Shown: positions 35,233-44,574 of the stretch, in pieces
How positions within the stretch are numbered: position 1 is the stretch's first letter
Layout of the letters: every line of letters begins with the position of its first letter
DNA from: Oceanicaulis sp. HLUCCA04
Lineage (GTDB): Bacteria > Pseudomonadota > Alphaproteobacteria > Caulobacterales > Maricaulaceae
Direction of reading: 5' to 3'
NCBI GenBank assembly: GCA_001314625.1
Contig: LJSH01000002.1
Location: 216,458-280,457 of the forward strand
Length of the DNA stretch: 64,000 nt
The notes under the pieces: model-generated
Told to the model about the DNA's origin: nothing
What the model saw: the letters and a program-made list of their open reading frames with translations, nothing else
Databases searched by the model: none
Made by a program: the position numbers and the translations under genes

Positions 35233-37596
35233 ATGATCAGGCATTCATTTCGCGCGGGACTCTTGAGCACTGCCGCGCTCGCACTGTGCGCACCGGCACT
35301 CGCCTTACAGGAGGCATCGCCGGAAGGTGAGGAGCCCGTCATCACCTCGCAGGTACGTGACATCATCACTGTGACGGCGCGCTTTCGCGAAGAGTCGATT
35401 CAAGATGTTGGCGCAAGTATCGCCGGCCTTTCCGAATCGCAGATCGTGGAGCAAGGCATCTATGATATTGAGGACCTTGGCCGGATGATCGCCGGCCTGG
35501 ACAATGTCAAAACCCGTCCGAATGCGAACAATATAGCCATTCGCGGCGTACGCACTGCGGGCAGCGGCTACGAGACCAGCTCTGTATTCAGCGTGTTTCT
35601 CGATGATGTCTCGGTGACGGGATCGGGCAGCATCCGCGATTTTAGCTCGGTCGATCTGAACCGCATCGAGGTAATTCGCGGGCCTCAGCCGACACTGTTT
35701 GGCGAAGGCGCGGTCGGCGGCGTGATCCGGTATTTCACCAATGATCCCGATCTGGACGGGCCAACCTTCGAGGGTGTGGCGTCGGGGCGGTATGAGACCA
35801 TCACCGATGGCGGCTATGCTCACAGTGTCGACAATGCAGTTTCGGCGATCCTCGTGCCGGGCCGCCTGGGAATACGGGTTTCAGGCTTTCACCGGCAGGA
35901 TGACGGGTTCATCGACAATCCCAGCGAGGGTGAAGACGTCAACGACTTCGAGACCTATGGCGGCCGGGCGGTTCTGCTCGCGCGCTTCACGGACAATCTG
36001 GAACTTCGCCTCTCCGCGTTCCTGACGCGTGATGAAATGGGCGAGGCCACGCAGGTTGATCCAGGCTCCGACCCGGAAGATTTGACCTACTCAGCCTCAC
36101 CGCGCTCAGGCACTTACCGGGATGATTTCGACCTCTATTCGGCGCGTCTTTCATATGAGGGCCTCGACTGGCTCGATATCACCTCCATCACCGGCTATTA
36201 CAACCGTCGCACCAGCTCGGCGCTGTTCAGCGCCGGCAACTCGTTCGGCCTTGCGCCATTCTTTCCAACGGTGAACACGACCACCTTCTCGACCGGTTCA
36301 GGCGATTTCGAACAATTGTCGCAGGAATTCCGCTTTGTCTCCAATCTGGACGGGCCATTCAACTTCACCTCCGGTATCTATTACCGGAACCGGGATAGCA
36401 GCAGCGGTCAGTTTCTGACCTGTGCGGGGTGCGCTGCCATTACCACTCCCCCAAGCGAGAATCTCGCCAGCCGCCTTTCGACCACCAATGCGGAGCAGTA
36501 TTCGGTGTTTACCGAGCTCACATATGAGCTCACTGACCGCCTGCGTCTGATCGGTGGCGTGCGCTATGTGAACGACACCATCACGACCGATTTGCAGCTG
36601 GATAACACGGTCAATCTGGTCCCGCAGTTTGACGGAAGCGGAAATCTGATCCCGTGGACCGAGGCCAATCCAATCGGCTTTGTCAGCACGCTGGATGTTC
36701 TCAGGAATGCCGGAGTAGGCACTTCGTTCGTCTTTGAACTGGAGGAATTCCTGCCGCGTCTCGGAGTAGAGTACGACCTTACCGACTCCATTCTCCTATA
36801 CGCCAATTATGCGCGTGGCGTGCGTAATGGTGGCGTCGGCAACGCGCTGGCCGCCCTTGGGGCTTCGGGCGGAAATCAGGCCGTGTTTCTCGCCAACCTA
36901 TCCTTCGACGAAGATGAGGTGATTTCCATCGATGGCGGCGTTAAGGCTTCCTGGCTCGGAGGAAATCTCGTTACCAATCTGGGTGTTTTCCATACGACTT
37001 ACAATGACACGCAGATCCAGGTGAATACGCCGGCAAACAACACGGTGAACGGGCCGGAGCAGACCATTCTCGGCCTTGAGTTTGAAACAACGCTTCAGGT
37101 CAATGACGACCTCTCCACCTTTTTCAACGCATCGGTGATTGATGCGGAGTTCCAGAGTGGGGCGCTGATAACTGCCGCTCCCGGCGGTGCGTTCGGACCA
37201 TTTGATCTGCGCGAGGGTAATAATCCTTCGAACATTCCCGGCCTGACACTGACGGCAGGCTATTCATACTCGCGTCCGCTGGGGACCGGGGATTGGTCGT
37301 TCAATTCGAACGGCTCGTTCCAGTTCATTGATGAGCGCTATTCCGATGTGCAGAACTTCCAGTCGGCCCGGCTTGACTCGCTAGAGTATCTCAACCTGCG
37401 GGTTGGTGTCTCGAACGATGTCTGGTCGGTCGACCTGTACGGCGCTAATCTGCTGAACGACATAGAGGCGGTAAATCTGGGGGCAAATCCGTTCCAGCAA
37501 TTCATCACGCCGGATGGTCAGCTTGACGCGCCCATTATTGCAGCGAGCGTTAACCGGCCCCGCAGCGTCGGTATAAGTGTCCGCCTTCGCTATTAG
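35233..37596 (+). CDS. TonB-dependent receptor of the D-amino-acid cluster
   Basis: 787 residues from the ATG at 35233, with AGGAGGGGAGA just upstream. The signal peptide (about 1-25, ending ALALQ) is followed by VRDIITVTARFREESIQDVGASIAGLSES, the plug (NNIAIRGVRTAGSGYE, DDVSVTGSG, EVIRGPQPTLFGEGAVGGVI) and a 22-strand-type barrel ending VGISVRLRY. It is the Fe-receptor/CirA-like group by pattern, but neighbours suggest import of D-Glu-containing peptides or related compounds. It faces the XRE-cupin gene across a shared operator. Confidence 0.92.
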   Translation: MIRHSFRAGLLSTAALALCAPALALQEASPEGEEPVITSQVRDIITVTARFREESIQDVGASIAGLSESQIVEQGIYDIEDLGRMIAGLDNVKTRPNANNIAIRGVRTAGSGYETSSVFSVFLDDVSVTGSGSIRDFSSVDLNRIEVIRGPQPTLFGEGAVGGVIRYFTNDPDLDGPTFEGVASGRYETITDGGYAHSVDNAVSAILVPGRLGIRVSGFHRQDDGFIDNPSEGEDVNDFETYGGRAVLLARFTDNLELRLSAFLTRDEMGEATQVDPGSDPEDLTYSASPRSGTYRDDFDLYSARLSYEGLDWLDITSITGYYNRRTSSALFSAGNSFGLAPFFPTVNTTTFSTGSGDFEQLSQEFRFVSNLDGPFNFTSGIYYRNRDSSSGQFLTCAGCAAITTPPSENLASRLSTTNAEQYSVFTELTYELTDRLRLIGGVRYVNDTITTDLQLDNTVNLVPQFDGSGNLIPWTEANPIGFVSTLDVLRNAGVGTSFVFELEEFLPRLGVEYDLTDSILLYANYARGVRNGGVGNALAALGASGGNQAVFLANLSFDEDEVISIDGGVKASWLGGNLVTNLGVFHTTYNDTQIQVNTPANNTVNGPEQTILGLEFETTLQVNDDLSTFFNASVIDAEFQSGALITAAPGGAFGPFDLREGNNPSNIPGLTLTAGYSYSRPLGTGDWSFNSNGSFQFIDERYSDVQNFQSARLDSLEYLNLRVGVSNDVWSVDLYGANLLNDIEAVNLGANPFQQFITPDGQLDAPIIAASVNRPRSVGISVRLRY

Positions 37597-37616
37597 GAAA
37601 GGCGTCTGAAATTATC

Positions 37617-37647
37617 GCGCGGTGGAGCGCCGTGCGCTCCACCGCGC
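37617..37647 (+). terminator. Strong hairpin after the TonB receptor
   Basis: A 13-bp perfect stem, GCGCGGTGGAGCG (37617-37629) with CGCTCCACCGCGC (37635-37647). No T-tract, so it may only reduce transcription into the serine hydrolase gene or protect the upstream mRNA. Confidence 0.58.
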
Positions 37648-37727
37648 ATCGCCTTCGGCTTGCGGGCGCACCGCACAGACGGCCTCCTTAAAAGCCGGGC
37701 TGAATATGGGACAGGGAAGGAAATGTG

Positions 37728-39722
37728 ATGATGAAGTACGTGATGCGCGGTGCGCTGACAGCGCTGCTGGCCAGCTTCAGTCTGGCAGCGGCCACTGCCC
37801 AGGTGCCCGACCTTGATCCTCGCGACGAGGATGAGATCCAGTTGCCTGAACTGCCCGAACAGGAAGCGGTGCCGGCAGATGAACCCGGTCTGATCGATCC
37901 GGATGATCTGGAAAGCTGGCTGGACGGTTTCATGCCCTATGCGCTGGCCCAAGGCGATATTGCCGGGGCCGTTGTCACCGTCGTGGCAGATGGGGAAATC
38001 CTGTTTAGCCAAGGCTATGGCTATGCGGATGTGGAAAGCCGCACACCGGTCGATCCGGCCTCCACCCTGTTTCGTCCAGGCTCCATTTCCAAACTCGTCA
38101 CTTGGACTGCTGTCATGCAGCTGGTCGAACAGGGACTGATTGATCTGGACGCCGACATCAACACCTATCTCGATTTTGAGGTAACCGGGGTCGAGCGCCC
38201 CATCACCATGCGTCACCTGATGACCCACACGCCCGGCTGGGGTGAGCAGGTGCGCGCGCTGATCATGCAGGACCCGGAGCGATTCCAGCCGCTTGACGAA
38301 TATGTCCGCGACAATACCCCGGCGGCGGTTTACCCGGCTGGCGAAATGCCCGCCTACTCCAATTATGCCACCGCGCTGGCCGGTCATGTCGTGGCGCGGG
38401 TATCGGGTCAATCATTCGACGACTATGTGGACGAGTACATCTTTGCGCCGTTGAGCATGGAGCGCTCAAGCATGCGCCAGCCCTTGCCCGAAAATCTGCA
38501 AGACCTGATGTCGTCGGGCTATATGCGTGCGTCCGACGGCGAAGGCCGCGACTTTGAATTTGTAACGCCTGCGCCTGCCGGTTCGATGTCGGCCAGTGGG
38601 GATGATATGGGCCGGTTCATGATCGCCCATCTCAATCAGGGCGAAGGTATCCTGTCACCGGAAACCGCCGAACAGATGCACACAACGGCGGATCGCAAAC
38701 TGCCCGGTGTCAATGCGATGCTGCTGGGCTTCTACGAGCAGAACCGAAATGGTCATCGCATTATCGGCCATGGCGGCGATACGACGCTTTTCCACTCCAA
38801 CCTGCACCTCTATCTGGATCACGGTGTCGGGCTCTACATCTCCGTGAACAGCTCTGGCCGGGGCGGCGCTCCGGGACGTATCCGTCAGTCCCTGTTCGAA
38901 GGCTTCACCGACCGGTATTTCCCGGCTGAAGCGGTAGATCTGCCTACACTGGACACGGCCGAGGAGCATGGCCGCATGCTGGTTGGCAATTACGTGATCT
39001 CACGGCGCGCCCATCAGAACTTCGTGGCAGCCACAGCCGTGCTGGGCCAGCCCACCGTGACGATGAATGCAGACCACGAAATCAGCCTGTCCATCCTCAC
39101 CGATGCCGCAGGAACGCCCAGGCGTTTCCACGAGGTTGAACCCTTCATCTGGCAGGAAGTGGGCGGCGTGGAGCGTCTGTCGGCCCGCATCAATGACGAG
39201 GGTGAAGTGGAGATGTTCTCCGCGTCGTTCTTCTCGCCCTTTATGATGTTCACGCCGGTGGAGTGGTGGCGCAATGGCGCGGTATTGCTGCCCCTGACCG
39301 GGCTTGCCGCTGGCGCGCTTGTACTCACAATACTGTTCTGGCCTGTGCGGGCCATCGTGCGCTGGCGCTTCCAGAAGCCGTTCGCGCTGTCCGGGCGTCA
39401 GGCCATGGCCCACCGGGCTGCTCCGCTCGGCGCGCTTGCAATACTGGCGCATGTTGGCGGCTGGCTGTTTCTGGTGACCTTCATGATGGCCGAGCTTGAC
39501 CGGCTCGATGGCCGCATGGACACCATGATCGTGCTCATGCAGTTCCTGAGCGTGTTGCCCGTTGCCGGTTTGCTGATCGCCCTCTGGAACGCATTCGTCG
39601 TCTGGACCGGGCCGGCGAGCTGGTTCGCCAAGATCTGGGGCCTTGTGCTTGTCGCCTCGGCGCTGGTGATGATCTGGTTCCTCGCCGCAGCAGGCTTCTT
39701 CAACTTTGGCCTGACCTACTAG
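37728..39722 (+). CDS. Serine beta-lactamase-fold hydrolase with C-terminal membrane domain
   Basis: 664 residues. Signal peptide (about 1-24), then a class C beta-lactamase/DD-peptidase fold (about 60-440) with catalytic S119-I-S-K122, Y210-S-N212 and H348-G-G350 in place of KTG. The C-terminal 150 residues have at least four transmembrane helices (about 520-545, 570-595, 605-625, 635-660). Members hydrolyse peptides or esters, and several cleave D-amino-acid peptides. Given its neighbours (D-glutamate enzymes, D-aminoacylase), a periplasmic D-peptidase that feeds the pathway is plausible. It is 15 bases upstream of the epimerase gene. Confidence 0.88.
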   Translation: MMKYVMRGALTALLASFSLAAATAQVPDLDPRDEDEIQLPELPEQEAVPADEPGLIDPDDLESWLDGFMPYALAQGDIAGAVVTVVADGEILFSQGYGYADVESRTPVDPASTLFRPGSISKLVTWTAVMQLVEQGLIDLDADINTYLDFEVTGVERPITMRHLMTHTPGWGEQVRALIMQDPERFQPLDEYVRDNTPAAVYPAGEMPAYSNYATALAGHVVARVSGQSFDDYVDEYIFAPLSMERSSMRQPLPENLQDLMSSGYMRASDGEGRDFEFVTPAPAGSMSASGDDMGRFMIAHLNQGEGILSPETAEQMHTTADRKLPGVNAMLLGFYEQNRNGHRIIGHGGDTTLFHSNLHLYLDHGVGLYISVNSSGRGGAPGRIRQSLFEGFTDRYFPAEAVDLPTLDTAEEHGRMLVGNYVISRRAHQNFVAATAVLGQPTVTMNADHEISLSILTDAAGTPRRFHEVEPFIWQEVGGVERLSARINDEGEVEMFSASFFSPFMMFTPVEWWRNGAVLLPLTGLAAGALVLTILFWPVRAIVRWRFQKPFALSGRQAMAHRAAPLGALAILAHVGGWLFLVTFMMAELDRLDGRMDTMIVLMQFLSVLPVAGLLIALWNAFVVWTGPASWFAKIWGLVLVASALVMIWFLAAAGFFNFGLTY

Positions 39723-39737
39723 GCGGAGGACGCAAGC

Positions 39738-40754
39738 ATGCCCGTGGCCACGCCGCTAGCCCTGTCGGTTCGTATCGAACCGATGCGCCTGAAAACGCCG
39801 TTTCGTATCACCGGACACGTGATGGAAAAGGTTGATCTGGCCGTCTGCACGCTTTCGCGCGGCGGCCGGATCGGGCGCGGCGAGGCAACGGGCGTATATT
39901 ATCATGCCGAAACCGGTGCCAGCATGCTGGCCGCGATCGAGGCCGTCCGGCGCGAGATTGAAGTTGGAATTTCGCGTGAAACCCTGCAGGACCTGTTGCC
40001 CGCAGGGGGCGCGCGTAACGCCGTCGACTGCGCCTTGTGGGACCTTGAAGCCCGCGAGCGCGGCCAGCCGGTCTGGCAACTGGCTGGACTGTCCGAACCC
40101 TCCGCCTTGCTTACCACCTTCACACTCGGGGCTGATACGCCCCAGGCGATGGGCGCAAAGGCGGCCGGTCTTGGCGAGGTAAGGGCGCTGAAGCTGAAAC
40201 TCATTGGTGATGGTCTGGACGCGGATCGTGTGCGCGCGGTACGCGCTGCTGCGCCGGATGTATGGATCGGGGTCGATGCCAATCAGGCCTTTGACCGCAA
40301 GGGCGTCGAGGCGCTCCTGCCTTGCCTGATCGAGGAAGGGGTGAGCCTTCTCGAACAGCCCTGCGCCATCGGTGCTGATGAGAGCCTTGAAGGCCTCAAC
40401 TCGCCGATCCCGCTGGCAGCGGATGAGAGCGCCCAGACCAGCGCAGACATTGCCCGGCTCGCGCCGGTCTATGACGTGATCAATATCAAGCTCGACAAGT
40501 CTGGCGGGCTTACGGAAGGATTGAAGATGGCGCATCTCGCGCGCGAACACGGCCTGGGCGTGATGGTTGGAAACATGGTCGGAACATCGTTGTCATGCGG
40601 CCCTGCGGCCATTGTGGGCCAGCTTTGCGACGTCGTGGACCTGGACGGTCCCTGGCACCTTGCCGCTGACCGTGATCCGCCGGCGCGCTACGAAGATGGT
40701 TATCTGGTGTGCCCGCCCCGCGGGTGGGGCTTGCCGGAAAGAGAGGCGGCCTGA
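39738..40754 (+). CDS. dgcA: DgcA-type N-acetyl-D-glutamate racemase / dipeptide epimerase (enolase superfamily)
   Basis: 338 residues. The enolase fold shows the substrate KxK lysines in LKLKLIGDG, metal ligands in GVDANQAF, LLEQPC and LAADESAQT, and the second lysine in INIKLDKSGG. Muconate-cycloisomerase relatives include L-Ala-D/L-Glu epimerases and DgcA, which racemises N-acetyl-D-Glu. The immediately following gene encodes a DgcN-type protein with overlapping start and stop (TGATG), the arrangement described for the D-glutamate pathway of marine proteobacteria. The dipeptide-epimerase alternative cannot be excluded. Confidence 0.85.
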   Translation: MPVATPLALSVRIEPMRLKTPFRITGHVMEKVDLAVCTLSRGGRIGRGEATGVYYHAETGASMLAAIEAVRREIEVGISRETLQDLLPAGGARNAVDCALWDLEARERGQPVWQLAGLSEPSALLTTFTLGADTPQAMGAKAAGLGEVRALKLKLIGDGLDADRVRAVRAAAPDVWIGVDANQAFDRKGVEALLPCLIEEGVSLLEQPCAIGADESLEGLNSPIPLAADESAQTSADIARLAPVYDVINIKLDKSGGLTEGLKMAHLAREHGLGVMVGNMVGTSLSCGPAAIVGQLCDVVDLDGPWHLAADRDPPARYEDGYLVCPPRGWGLPEREAA

Positions 40755-41794
40755 TGAGCGTTCTGACCCTGCCCCGGCCCTATCTCCTGTTTCTGGGGGA
40801 TGTTACCGACCTGTCCTACGCCAAGACGGCGGCAGGCCTGCGCGACTGGGTGCCAGACCAGTGCGTGGCCGAGTGGTCCCTGCCGGGCAACCCCTTGCGG
40901 CTGGGGCTGCCGGTCATGGCACCGGCAGAGGCGGTGCGCGCGGGCGCCCGCTCACTCGTGATTGGTGCAGCGACCATGGGCGGCGCGCTGCGCCCGGCCT
41001 GGATACCTGCCCTTCTCGAAGCGATGGAAGCGGGGCTCGATATTATCTCGGGTATGCATATGCCGCTGGCCAGCGTTTCGGAACTCAAGGCGACTGCGGA
41101 CCGGCTGGGACGGCAGCTCATCGATGTCAGACGCCCACCGGAGGGGTTGCCCCTTGGTACGGGACGCAAGCGTACTGGCAAACGCCTGCTGACTGTGGGT
41201 ACCGATTGCGCTCTGGGCAAGAAATACACCGCGCTGGCGCTGACGCGTGCCTTTGGCAATGCCGGGGTCAAGGCCAGTTTCCGCGCGACCGGCCAGACCG
41301 GTATTCTCATTGCGGGCGGCGGGATACCGATGGATGCCGTGGTCAGTGATTTTCTCGCCGGCGCCGCTGAGGCGTTATCGCCGGACGCCCCTGCAGATCA
41401 CTGGGATATTGTCGAAGGACAGGGCTCGCTCTTTCACCCCTCTTATGCCGGGGTCTCTCTTGGCCTCTTGCATGGCAGCCAGCCGGACGTGCTGGTGATC
41501 TGTCACGAGTTTGGACGTAAACGGATTATCGGTCTTGAGGCAAACTACCCCGTGCCCTCTATCGATGAGGTGATCGAGCTCAATCTCATGCATGCGCGCC
41601 GGGTGAACCCGGATGTGCGCGTCGGCGGGATCAGTCTGAACACGTCCAGACTTTCCGAGGAAGAGGCGCGCCGGGCCATCGACGCGGAGACACGCCGGAC
41701 CGGCTTGCCCTGTGCGGATCCGATCCGCGGCGGGGCGGCCTTTGATGCTCTGGTAGAGGCCTGTCTGGAGCCGGAAGCCGCGCTCGTCCAATGA
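40754..41794 (+). CDS. dgcN: DgcN-type D-glutamate N-acetyltransferase (DUF1611)
   Basis: 346 residues. DUF1611 protein with a P-loop-like motif VGTDCALGKKYTALALTRAF (about 153-172), SFRATGQTGILI and WDIVEGQGSLFHPSYAG. DgcN acetylates D-glutamate with acetyl-CoA, giving the substrate of DgcA; the L-form then enters normal metabolism. The start overlaps the dgcA stop by one base, and the next gene overlaps by four, so it is in the middle of a translationally coupled unit. Confidence 0.85.
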   Translation: MSVLTLPRPYLLFLGDVTDLSYAKTAAGLRDWVPDQCVAEWSLPGNPLRLGLPVMAPAEAVRAGARSLVIGAATMGGALRPAWIPALLEAMEAGLDIISGMHMPLASVSELKATADRLGRQLIDVRRPPEGLPLGTGRKRTGKRLLTVGTDCALGKKYTALALTRAFGNAGVKASFRATGQTGILIAGGGIPMDAVVSDFLAGAAEALSPDAPADHWDIVEGQGSLFHPSYAGVSLGLLHGSQPDVLVICHEFGRKRIIGLEANYPVPSIDEVIELNLMHARRVNPDVRVGGISLNTSRLSEEEARRAIDAETRRTGLPCADPIRGGAAFDALVEACLEPEAALVQ

Positions 41795-42888
41795 GTGCGT
41801 CCCCCAGCCTCTTTCAGCGTCTGATCCTGCCGGGTCTTGCCTTCAAGGCCGTGGTTATCGGCGGCGGTTACGCTACCGGGCGTGAGCTGGCCGAGTTTTT
41901 CATGCCGTCCGGCCCGCTGGGCGGGCTGATGGGGCTCATCCTGGCCACACTGGTGTGGAGCCTTGTCTGCGCGGTGACCTTTGCCTTCGCGCGCGCGACG
42001 CACAGCGGCAATTACCTGACTTTCTTCAAGGCCCTGCTTGGCCCGTTCTGGCCGCTTTTCGAGTTTGCCTATCTGTGCTTCCTGTTCCTGATCCTGGCTG
42101 TGTTTGGCGCAGCCGCCGGGGAAATCGGCGCAGCTTTGTTCGGGCTGCCCGGATGGACCGGGGCTTTGGTGCTAGCGCTCTCGGTGCTGGTCTTTACCGG
42201 CTTCGGACAGGAAAGCGTTGAGGGACTGTTCAAATACGCCTCACTCTTCCTCTATCTTGTCTATGCCGTCTTCGTGGTGATGTGCTTCACCCAGACGGGC
42301 GGCGATATTCTCGCCAGTTTCGACGCACAGATCCCGGCCACAGGCTGGGCCACCGCCGGTCTGACCTATGCCGGATACAATGTGGTGGGCGCGGTCGTGA
42401 TCCTGCCCATGCTGCGCCATCTGACCAGCCAGCGTGACGCGGTTATCGCAGGCGCTCTGGCCGGTCCGCTCGCCGCCTTGCCCGCCATCGCCTTCTTCCT
42501 GTGCATGCTCGCCTTCTATCCGGCGATCGGCGAGGCGGCCTTGCCGTCCAACTACATTCTCGAACGTCTCGGCTCGCCGCTCTTCCAGATGGTCTTCCAG
42601 TTCATGGTGTTCGTGGCCCTGCTGGAAACCAGCGTGAGTGCCGTCCACGCTGTCAATGAACGCATTTCCGCCGTGCGCCCCCGCCCCATCGGCATGCGCA
42701 CGCGCCTTGCCATTGCGGGCACGATACTGCTGGCAGCGATGGTGATCGCCGACCGCTTCGGGCTGATCGCCCTGATCGCCAACGGTTACCGCGCGCTGTC
42801 GCTGATGATCATTGCCGTCTTCGTGATCCCGGTCCTGACGCTTGGCGTCTGGAAACTGATGAGGATACGCACAACCAGCGCGGAGTAG
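41791..42888 (+). CDS. YkvI-family integral membrane transporter
   Basis: 365 residues with about ten transmembrane helices and an APC-like pattern: an N-terminal AVVIGGGYATGRELAEFF motif where the first helix is broken, then repeated helices. The gene overlaps dgcN by four bases. The family is barely characterised. Because of the coupling it is a good candidate importer for D-glutamate or a related D-amino acid. No signal peptide or ATP-binding motif is present, so transport should be secondary. Confidence 0.8.
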   Translation: MSASPSLFQRLILPGLAFKAVVIGGGYATGRELAEFFMPSGPLGGLMGLILATLVWSLVCAVTFAFARATHSGNYLTFFKALLGPFWPLFEFAYLCFLFLILAVFGAAAGEIGAALFGLPGWTGALVLALSVLVFTGFGQESVEGLFKYASLFLYLVYAVFVVMCFTQTGGDILASFDAQIPATGWATAGLTYAGYNVVGAVVILPMLRHLTSQRDAVIAGALAGPLAALPAIAFFLCMLAFYPAIGEAALPSNYILERLGSPLFQMVFQFMVFVALLETSVSAVHAVNERISAVRPRPIGMRTRLAIAGTILLAAMVIADRFGLIALIANGYRALSLMIIAVFVIPVLTLGVWKLMRIRTTSAE

Positions 42889-42891
42889 GGA

Positions 42892-44448
42892 TTACTCCCC
42901 GCTGGTGGTGGCGACAGTGCCCCGGATTGCGCGGCCGGGCAGGACCGAGGTGTCGATTTCACCTTCATTGACCAGCACCGTGCCGTTCACGATCACATAG
43001 TCAAAGCCCACTGTTGCCTGCGCGGGCTGCTCGAACGTTGCCCGGTCGGAGACGGTGTCAGGGTCGAAGACCACCACATCAGCGTCCATGCCTTCCTGCA
43101 GGCGTCCCTTGTGGCGCATTTGCGGCACGGAATCTGACAGGATGCGGGCCGGATAGAAGCTCACCTTGGCGATGGCTTCAGGCCAGTCGATCACGCCGCG
43201 CTCGCGGGCATAAATGCGCAGGAAGCGGCCAAACGTGCCTGCACTGCGCGGGTGGGAATGGGCGTTTTCCGGGATCGGCCACACATCGCCAGACAAGCGC
43301 TCATCACCGACGGCCCACGGGCCGCCATCAGAGGCAATAGCCCCACCGGGAAACAGGATGGAACGGTCCAGATAGGCCTGATGCTCCGGGCGCTCATCGG
43401 GATTGAGGAAATGAACCACGATGCCGGTACCCGGCGCGTTCTCCTGAAGATCAAGGAAGCGTTCCTCGTCCAGCGGCTGGCCTTGCACGGTGAAGTCGGA
43501 ATACTCGATCCCGCCCATGCGCTCACGCCAGTTCTCGCCGCGGAACATGGCCGCACCGATACCGGTTGCGCCAGCGCCATAGGGATAGGCCTCCACGGTA
43601 ATGTTCACGCCATTGTTCTGGGCGGTCGCGATCATGTCGGCGATACGGTCGATATCTGACAGGCTGATCGAGTTGAGATGGCTGATATGCATGTGCGCTC
43701 CCGTACCGGCGGCGACGGCAACCATCTCCTGAAAGCCTTCAAACGAGCTTTGCGGCTCGATGGCGCTCAAAAAGCGCGCATGGGTGAAGGTCGGCACATC
43801 ACGGGCAGCGGCCAGCGCGTTGACGGCATGGTATTCGGCCCGGCCAATGCCCGGCGCATAGCCCAGGAGAATGCCGATCCCCAGCCCGCCTTCCTCGATC
43901 CCGGTATTGATGTGACGCAGGATCTCCGACAGGCGTTCATTGTCTGCTAGCTCGGTCTGCCAGCGCGGATCACCGATATAGCGGAAGAACCAGTAGGTAT
44001 CGGCGTCAGGCTCCACCTCCATGACGGCGGCGATACGCGCATGGGCCCAGCTCGCTGCCGCGCCGTAATTGATCGGCCGGCCTTCTTCGGCGGCCGTGTC
44101 ATAGAAGTCGGCGACGGGCAGGACGCCTGATTCCAGCTCCAGCGTCGTCGTCACGCCGTCGAGGGCCTGCATGCGCCCGGAGGGTGTGTTCTGACCGTGC
44201 CCGTGCAGGTCAATAAAGCCCGGAGCCACGATACGGCCAGTGACATCCAGCGTGCGGATGCCTTCCAGCGGGGTCTCGGAGATGGCCGCGATTTCGCCGC
44301 CGCGAATGCCGACATGGCGGATCGCATCCAGCCCTGTTTCCGGATCAATGACCCGGCCATTGTTGAGAACAATGTCATAGTCCTGCGCGAACGCAGCCGG
44401 ACTAAAGGCCAGAGCGCCCGCAAGCGCCAGTTTTGCAATGATGCCCTT
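42892..44448 (-). CDS. Periplasmic N-acyl-D-amino-acid deacylase / amidohydrolase
   Basis: 518 residues from the ATG at 44448, with GGGAG seven bases before it. Signal peptide (about 1-22, ending AAFAQ). Amidohydrolase fold with metal motif DLHGHGQN (HxH, about 82-90), a D-aminoacylase-type SHLNS segment, and conserved C-terminal [15 protein letters not shown]. Such enzymes release D-amino acids from N-acyl or peptide forms. It is convergent with the transporter and is controlled from the divergent region with the ATP-grasp gene, where the second operator lies. Confidence 0.87.
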   Translation of the reverse strand, partial: KGIIAKLALAGALAFSPAAFAQDYDIVLNNGRVIDPETGLDAIRHVGIRGGEIAAISETPLEGIRTLDVTGRIVAPGFIDLHGHGQNTPSGRMQALDGVTTTLELESGVLPVADFYDTAAEEGRPINYGAAASWAHARIAAVMEVEPDADTYWFFRYIGDPRWQTELADNERLSEILRHINTGIEEGGLGIGILLGYAPGIGRAEYHAVNALAAARDVPTFTHARFLSAIEPQSSFEGFQEMVAVAAGTGAHMHISHLNSISLSDIDRIADMIATAQNNGVNITVEAYPYGAGATGIGAAMFRGENWRERMGGIEYSDFTVQGQPLDEERFLDLQENAPGTGIVVHFLNPDERPEHQAYLDRSILFPGGAIASDGGPWAVGDERLSGDVWPIPENAHSHPRSAGTFGRFLRIYARERGVIDWPEAIAKVSFYPARILSDSVPQMRHKGRLQEGMDADVVVFDPDTVSDRATFEQPAQATVGFDYVIVNGTVLVNEGEIDTSVLPGRAIRGTVATTSGE

Positions 44449-44483
44449 CATGGCAGGTCTCCCCGTTTTCATTTTCTGTTGCA

Positions 44484-44501
44484 TTTCTCTTATCAGAGAA
44501 A
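44484..44501. promoter_or_regulatory. Candidate XRE-cupin operator, site 2
   Basis: TTTCTCT-TATC-AGAGAAA (18 bases, 7-bp arms). It contains TTCTCTTATC (44485-44494) and TATCAGAGAA (44491-44500), the half-sites of the 35084-35115 site. It lies between the divergent deacylase (ATG 44448) and ATP-grasp (ATG 44575) genes, so one regulator could control both. Confidence 0.6.
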
Positions 44502-44574
44502 AATGACCTTGTCAGGTTAGTTTGCTGGACATGCATCAAGGGAACCGGTGCCCGCACAGCGCGTTTGCCTGTCC

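Noticed and set aside
35233-37596. Assignment of the TonB receptor to iron-siderophore uptake
   Set aside because: Receptor sequence alone does not show it, and its divergent regulator and neighbours are D-amino-acid or glutamyl genes.
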